Source of the DNA: Paraburkholderia fynbosensis
Lineage (GTDB): Bacteria > Pseudomonadota > Gammaproteobacteria > Burkholderiales > Burkholderiaceae
Reading direction: 5' to 3'
Length of the DNA stretch: 64,000 nucleotides
Assembly: GCF_902859935.1 (NCBI RefSeq)
Contig: NZ_CADIKI010000020.1
Coordinates: 100,684-164,683 of the forward strand
Every line of letters begins with the position of its first letter. Within the stretch, counting starts at the first letter, position 1. The translations under genes were made by a program, and so were the position numbers. Under the pieces are notes generated by a model. That model saw nothing but the letters and a program-made list of their open reading frames with translations, had not been told where the DNA came from and ran no database searches. Below are positions 61,385 to 64,000 of the stretch, in pieces.

Positions 61385-61837
61385 TTATTCGAACGTACGT
61401 GCGTGAATCATCGCGTCAACGTTGACGGGCAACCAATGCCCGCGACTGCGCGGGCGGTACACAGCATCCCCCCGGCGGATCGCGACGCCACTTACAGCGC
61501 AAACACCAGACTGTCGAGCGATACAGCGCATCCAGACCTGATCGCCGTAGTGACACGCCGTGCAACGCCAACTGAGCGTCACCGCCGCGCTGGAAAGACG
61601 CTCTATCAGGGTAACGACTGGCGCAGATCGCGCAGAATCGCCGGAGTGTCTTGCGGTACGTAAGCGCTGGGTTCCCTCTAAATTTTCTTGTCCCGGCCAT
61701 GCGTCACCGGAGGACAGAATCCTCAGGAGTTGCAGCGTCTGACTCCATGCATCCCGCGTCCATCCGCTAGTGACAGCTATCGCACATCCATTCGCGTGCC
61801 TGCGCGAGGCGGAAGACAAAGTTTCCGATGCATTCAT
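61385..61837 (-). CDS. DUF3331 protein
   Basis: 150 residues. The C-terminal two thirds carry the DUF3331 pattern: VTLSWRCTACHYGDQVWMRC and SGVCAVSGVAIRRGDAVYRP, with four cysteines possibly binding a metal or forming a zinc-ribbon-like fold. The N-terminus is variable. DUF3331 genes are frequent in Burkholderiaceae and function is unknown. It precedes katA on the same strand by 63 bases. Confidence 0.75.
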   Translation of the reverse strand: MNASETLSSASRRHANGCAIAVTSGWTRDAWSQTLQLLRILSSGDAWPGQENLEGTQRLRTARHSGDSARSAPVVTLIERLSSAAVTLSWRCTACHYGDQVWMRCIARQSGVCAVSGVAIRRGDAVYRPRSRGHWLPVNVDAMIHARTFE

Positions 61838-61985
61838 CGATCACCTCAGTGTGAATTCGGTCGGTTGGAGCGCATCAGTACCGTGTTACCGACGCAATCT
61901 CGTTGTATTCGACCCACTTCGCAGAACTCGGGCTTCTGCGCAGGAGCCATGAATCGATCGTAGTCCCACGAATGAATTAAGGCGC

Positions 61986-62005
61986 GTGAAATGTCGTGAA
62001 ATGAC
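61986..62005 (+). promoter_or_regulatory. 10-bp tandem repeat element (GTGA units), site 7, two units
   Basis: Units at 61986 (GTGAAATGTC) and 61996 (GTGAAATGAC), nearly identical and exactly 10 bases apart. It lies between the DUF3331/katA genes (minus) and the Nramp transporter gene (plus). Confidence 0.55.
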
Positions 62006-62209
62006 GCAAACCGTGAGTCTGAACGATCAACCGCCGGATCTGTGTTGCATTCGATTCGCGCCGCTTATCGAAATGCCCAGCATTTCCAATTGGCTCCGCG
62101 CGTCCCACTCGGAGATGATTCAAGCATCCGCCTGGGTCTTTTCGGTCCTACCTGCACGAGCATGTGGAACGCCGCCCAGTTCATCCCGTCTCTTCGCCAG
62201 CGAGCCATC

Positions 62210-63574
62210 ATGGAACCTGTATCGAACTTCTTCCCAGACGCGCAGCGCAACGGCATGCGTTCGTCGGGTCGCCGTGGTATCTCATGGATGAACTATGCAG
62301 GAGCCGGCGCTCTGGTTGCGGTCGGCTATATGGATCCAGGCAATTGGGCAACCGCGCTTGCCGGGGGAGCTCGATATGGATATCGACTGCTCAGTGTGGT
62401 CGCATTGGCGAGCCTGATGGCAATGCTTCTTCAATGGATTGCCGCACGCGTCGGCGTGGTTACGGGGCGCGACCTCGCGCAACTGTGCCGCGAGCGTTTT
62501 TCGCGGCGCACCACACTGGCGCTGTGGATTGCAAGCGAGGTTGCAATCGTCGCTTGCGATGTCGCTGAGGTCGTAGGTAGCGCGGTGGCCTTGCAACTGC
62601 TGCTTCACGTCCCACTATGGGTCGGTGTCTTGCTGTCGGCGCTCGGCACACTTGGCATGCTGGTGCTCCACGGACGCTCCCGCTCGCTCGAAGCGACGAT
62701 CACTCTGTTGCTATTGTTCATCGCCATATGCTTTGTTGCACAACTGGCCCTGGCCGGACCGGACTGGAGCGAAGCCGCCCACGGCCTTGTGCCTTCGAGC
62801 GAATTGGTGCGCGATGCAGGCATCGTCTGGCTTGCCGTCGGCATCGTCGGGGCGACGGTGATGCCGCACAATCTTTATCTGCACTCGGCGCTCGTAAAAA
62901 ACCACGGTCTGGAAGACGCAAAAAGCACATTCGCAATTGCACGCGGCAAAACTGCCGCGCTGCTCACGCCACTGGAGACGGCCGAGACGCGACGCAAACT
63001 GACCGCGACTCTCCGCGCTGTATCCATCGACACGCTCGGGTCGCTGTCGTTTGCTTTCGCAATCAATGCGTCGCTTCTCATCGTTGCCGCTGCCGTCTTC
63101 CACGCCAGCGGACACACGGACGTCAGCGATCTCAGCGAAGCACACCGGTTACTTGCGCCGCTGGTCGGCTCCCATTGGGCAAGCCTGCTGTTCGCCTCCG
63201 CCCTGCTTGCGTGTGGGCTTAACTCAACGGTAACCGGCACACTCGCGGGACAGGCCGTCATGGAGGGTTTTCTGCAACTGCGTCTGGCCGCCCCGCAACG
63301 GGCGCTCGTGACGCGCGCTCTGGCAATCGGACCCGCTCTCGCAGCAGTGCTTATCTGGGGCGAACACGGCTCGGCCAACCTGCTCATCGCCAGCCAGGTG
63401 GTACTGAGTCTCACGTTGCCGCTTGCGGTCGTGCCGTTGATCCGCTTCGCAGCCGATCGTACGTTGTTGGCCGATTGGAGACTGCGCGGTGTCACGTTAT
63501 GGCTTGCGTGGATGGCAGCTGGCATCATCGTGCTGCTGAATATCGTACTTCTCTGGCAAAGTGTTACTGGATGA
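62210..63574 (+). CDS. mntH: Nramp-family divalent metal transporter
   Basis: 454 residues from the ATG at 62210 (an upstream ATG at 62162 is possible). Nramp signatures: AVGYMDPGNWATALAGGA (metal-binding Asp and Asn in span 1) and TVMPHNLYLHSALVK (span 6). Eleven spans expected. It imports Mn2+ and possibly Fe2+ with protons. Manganese uptake protects against oxidative damage, so pairing with catalase nearby is sensible. A 10-bp repeat element lies upstream. Confidence 0.92.
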   Translation: MEPVSNFFPDAQRNGMRSSGRRGISWMNYAGAGALVAVGYMDPGNWATALAGGARYGYRLLSVVALASLMAMLLQWIAARVGVVTGRDLAQLCRERFSRRTTLALWIASEVAIVACDVAEVVGSAVALQLLLHVPLWVGVLLSALGTLGMLVLHGRSRSLEATITLLLLFIAICFVAQLALAGPDWSEAAHGLVPSSELVRDAGIVWLAVGIVGATVMPHNLYLHSALVKNHGLEDAKSTFAIARGKTAALLTPLETAETRRKLTATLRAVSIDTLGSLSFAFAINASLLIVAAAVFHASGHTDVSDLSEAHRLLAPLVGSHWASLLFASALLACGLNSTVTGTLAGQAVMEGFLQLRLAAPQRALVTRALAIGPALAAVLIWGEHGSANLLIASQVVLSLTLPLAVVPLIRFAADRTLLADWRLRGVTLWLAWMAAGIIVLLNIVLLWQSVTG

Positions 63575-63693
63575 TAGGCACTAGCCCCTGACGTCCGTCG
63601 GTTCACATGCCGCCCGATTCGGTGTGATGTTCCGGATATGCAGATGTTGAACCCGGCACCGCCCAAACGACTCAAAACTTCCAGGTAATAGAC

Positions 63694-63921
63694 ATGAGCA
63701 CTGTTTCTCCTGAAACTATCGCCGCCCTTGCCCCGCACGGCGTCCTGCGCGCCGCCATCAACCTCGGCAACGCAGTGCTGGCGCAACCGGGCAATAGCAC
63801 ACACGGCGATGCGGCACCGACAGGCATTACTCCCCAGATTGCCTTTCGTCTTGGCGAAGAATTGGGCGTGCCGGTCCGCCTGGTGCCGTGGCGGATTCAA
63901 CCGGTGGATGCAACACACTAG
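63694..63921 (+). pseudogene. 5' fragment of an ABC-transporter substrate-binding protein gene
   Basis: 75 codons starting MSTVSPETIAALAPHGVLRA, with INLGNAVLA and GITPQIAFRLGEELGVPVRL, the start of a periplasmic-binding-protein-type domain without signal peptide (transporter substrate-binding domain of ~230 residues). The similarity stops after RLVPW, and the frame ends within bases that look like the end of an insertion sequence. The gene was probably cut by that insertion. Confidence 0.7.
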
Positions 63922-64000
63922 AAGCTGCGTGAGCAGTGGGAGTGTTGCAAATGAAACAGCGACGCCGGATTTATTACAGTGAGGCGCAGAAAGCACTGAT
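63893..64000 (+). mobile_element. Left end of a probable IS30-family insertion, cut by window edge
   Basis: A frame starting ATG 63951 is open to the edge and reads MKQRRRIYYSEAQKALM. From memory, transposases of IS30-type elements in Burkholderia start with (R/K)RIYY(S/T)E(A/S)QKALMW. Upstream ~55 bases include GATTCAACCGGTGGATGCAA, where the terminal repeat is expected; the exact element end and target duplication cannot be set because the other end is outside. The disrupted gene is the binding-protein fragment at 63694. Confidence 0.65.
63951..64000 (+). CDS. IS30-family transposase, N-terminal start only
   Basis: Only 16 complete codons lie in the window (M1 to L16, MKQRRRIYYSEAQKAL). 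The basic start and the YYSEAQKAL segment match the N-terminus of IS30-type transposases as I recall them; the helix-turn-helix and DDE domains are beyond the edge. Confidence 0.6.
   Translation, partial: MKQRRRIYYSEAQKAL

Noticed and set aside
1..64000. CRISPR arrays, tRNA and rRNA genes
   Set aside because: I saw no regularly spaced direct repeats of CRISPR type and no tRNA or rRNA-like sequence on reading through.

Overview
The window reads as plasmid DNA (or the end of an integrated conjugative element) from a Burkholderiaceae bacterium, most likely of the Paraburkholderia/Caballeronia/Burkholderia group. The evidence is the GC-rich composition, the presence of DUF4148 and DUF3331 proteins (families I know mainly from this group), and a plasmid backbone at the left end. 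I could not run any database search; family names come from recognising motifs.

Region 1 (1-10.5 kb) is the backbone. It holds a conserved plasmid protein cut by the left edge, an unknown protein, single-stranded DNA-binding protein, two small unknown proteins, a DUF932 gene that is frameshifted near its end, and a KlcA/ArdB antirestriction protein, all on the minus strand. Diverging from klcA is a large ParB-family protein. The two genes are driven by a mirrored promoter cassette: a 47-bp inverted repeat covering both mRNA leaders, with a 13-bp palindrome inside each promoter. Then come a TraD-type mobilisation protein and a MobA/TraA relaxase-helicase, divergent, with a palindrome-rich gap that is the best candidate for an origin of transfer. 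No mating-pair genes and no replication initiator are visible.

Region 2 (11-16 kb) is an amino-acid catabolic cluster: a DauR/YheO-type regulator, a threonine-dehydratase-like PLP enzyme and an ornithine-cyclodeaminase-family reductase, joined by 4-base stop/start overlaps, plus a periplasmic amino-acid binding protein. A divergent aspartoacylase/DoeB-like amidohydrolase faces them across a dyad. The enzyme pair resembles EutB/EutC of hydroxyectoine breakdown and BhcB/BhcD of the beta-hydroxyaspartate cycle.

Region 3 (16-63 kb) is a long cargo block rich in electrophile and redox enzymes: quinone oxidoreductases, an aldo-keto reductase, four short-chain dehydrogenases (one with every catalytic residue replaced), an Old Yellow Enzyme, a glutathione transferase, a FrnE/DsbA thioredoxin-fold protein, catalase, and a molybdenum hydroxylase (IorA/IorB type) with a triheme cytochrome c and a distant XdhC. 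It also holds a sulfite-oxidase-like molybdoprotein with a cytochrome b, efflux pumps, a Na+/solute symporter and an Nramp metal transporter. Regulators are dense: five LysR, one AraC, one XRE-cupin, a soluble two-component pair, and three paralogous fusions of an OmpR-type winged helix to an NB-ARC ATPase.

The most interesting non-coding signal is a tandem repeat of GTGA-starting units with exact 10-bp spacing. I found it in seven intergenic regions, in front of redox genes, two membrane-protein paralogs and two of the three winged-helix/NB-ARC regulators. This geometry suits OmpR-type DNA binding and suggests a shared regulon. The right edge holds a substrate-binding-protein gene broken by what looks like an IS30-family insertion that runs out of the window.
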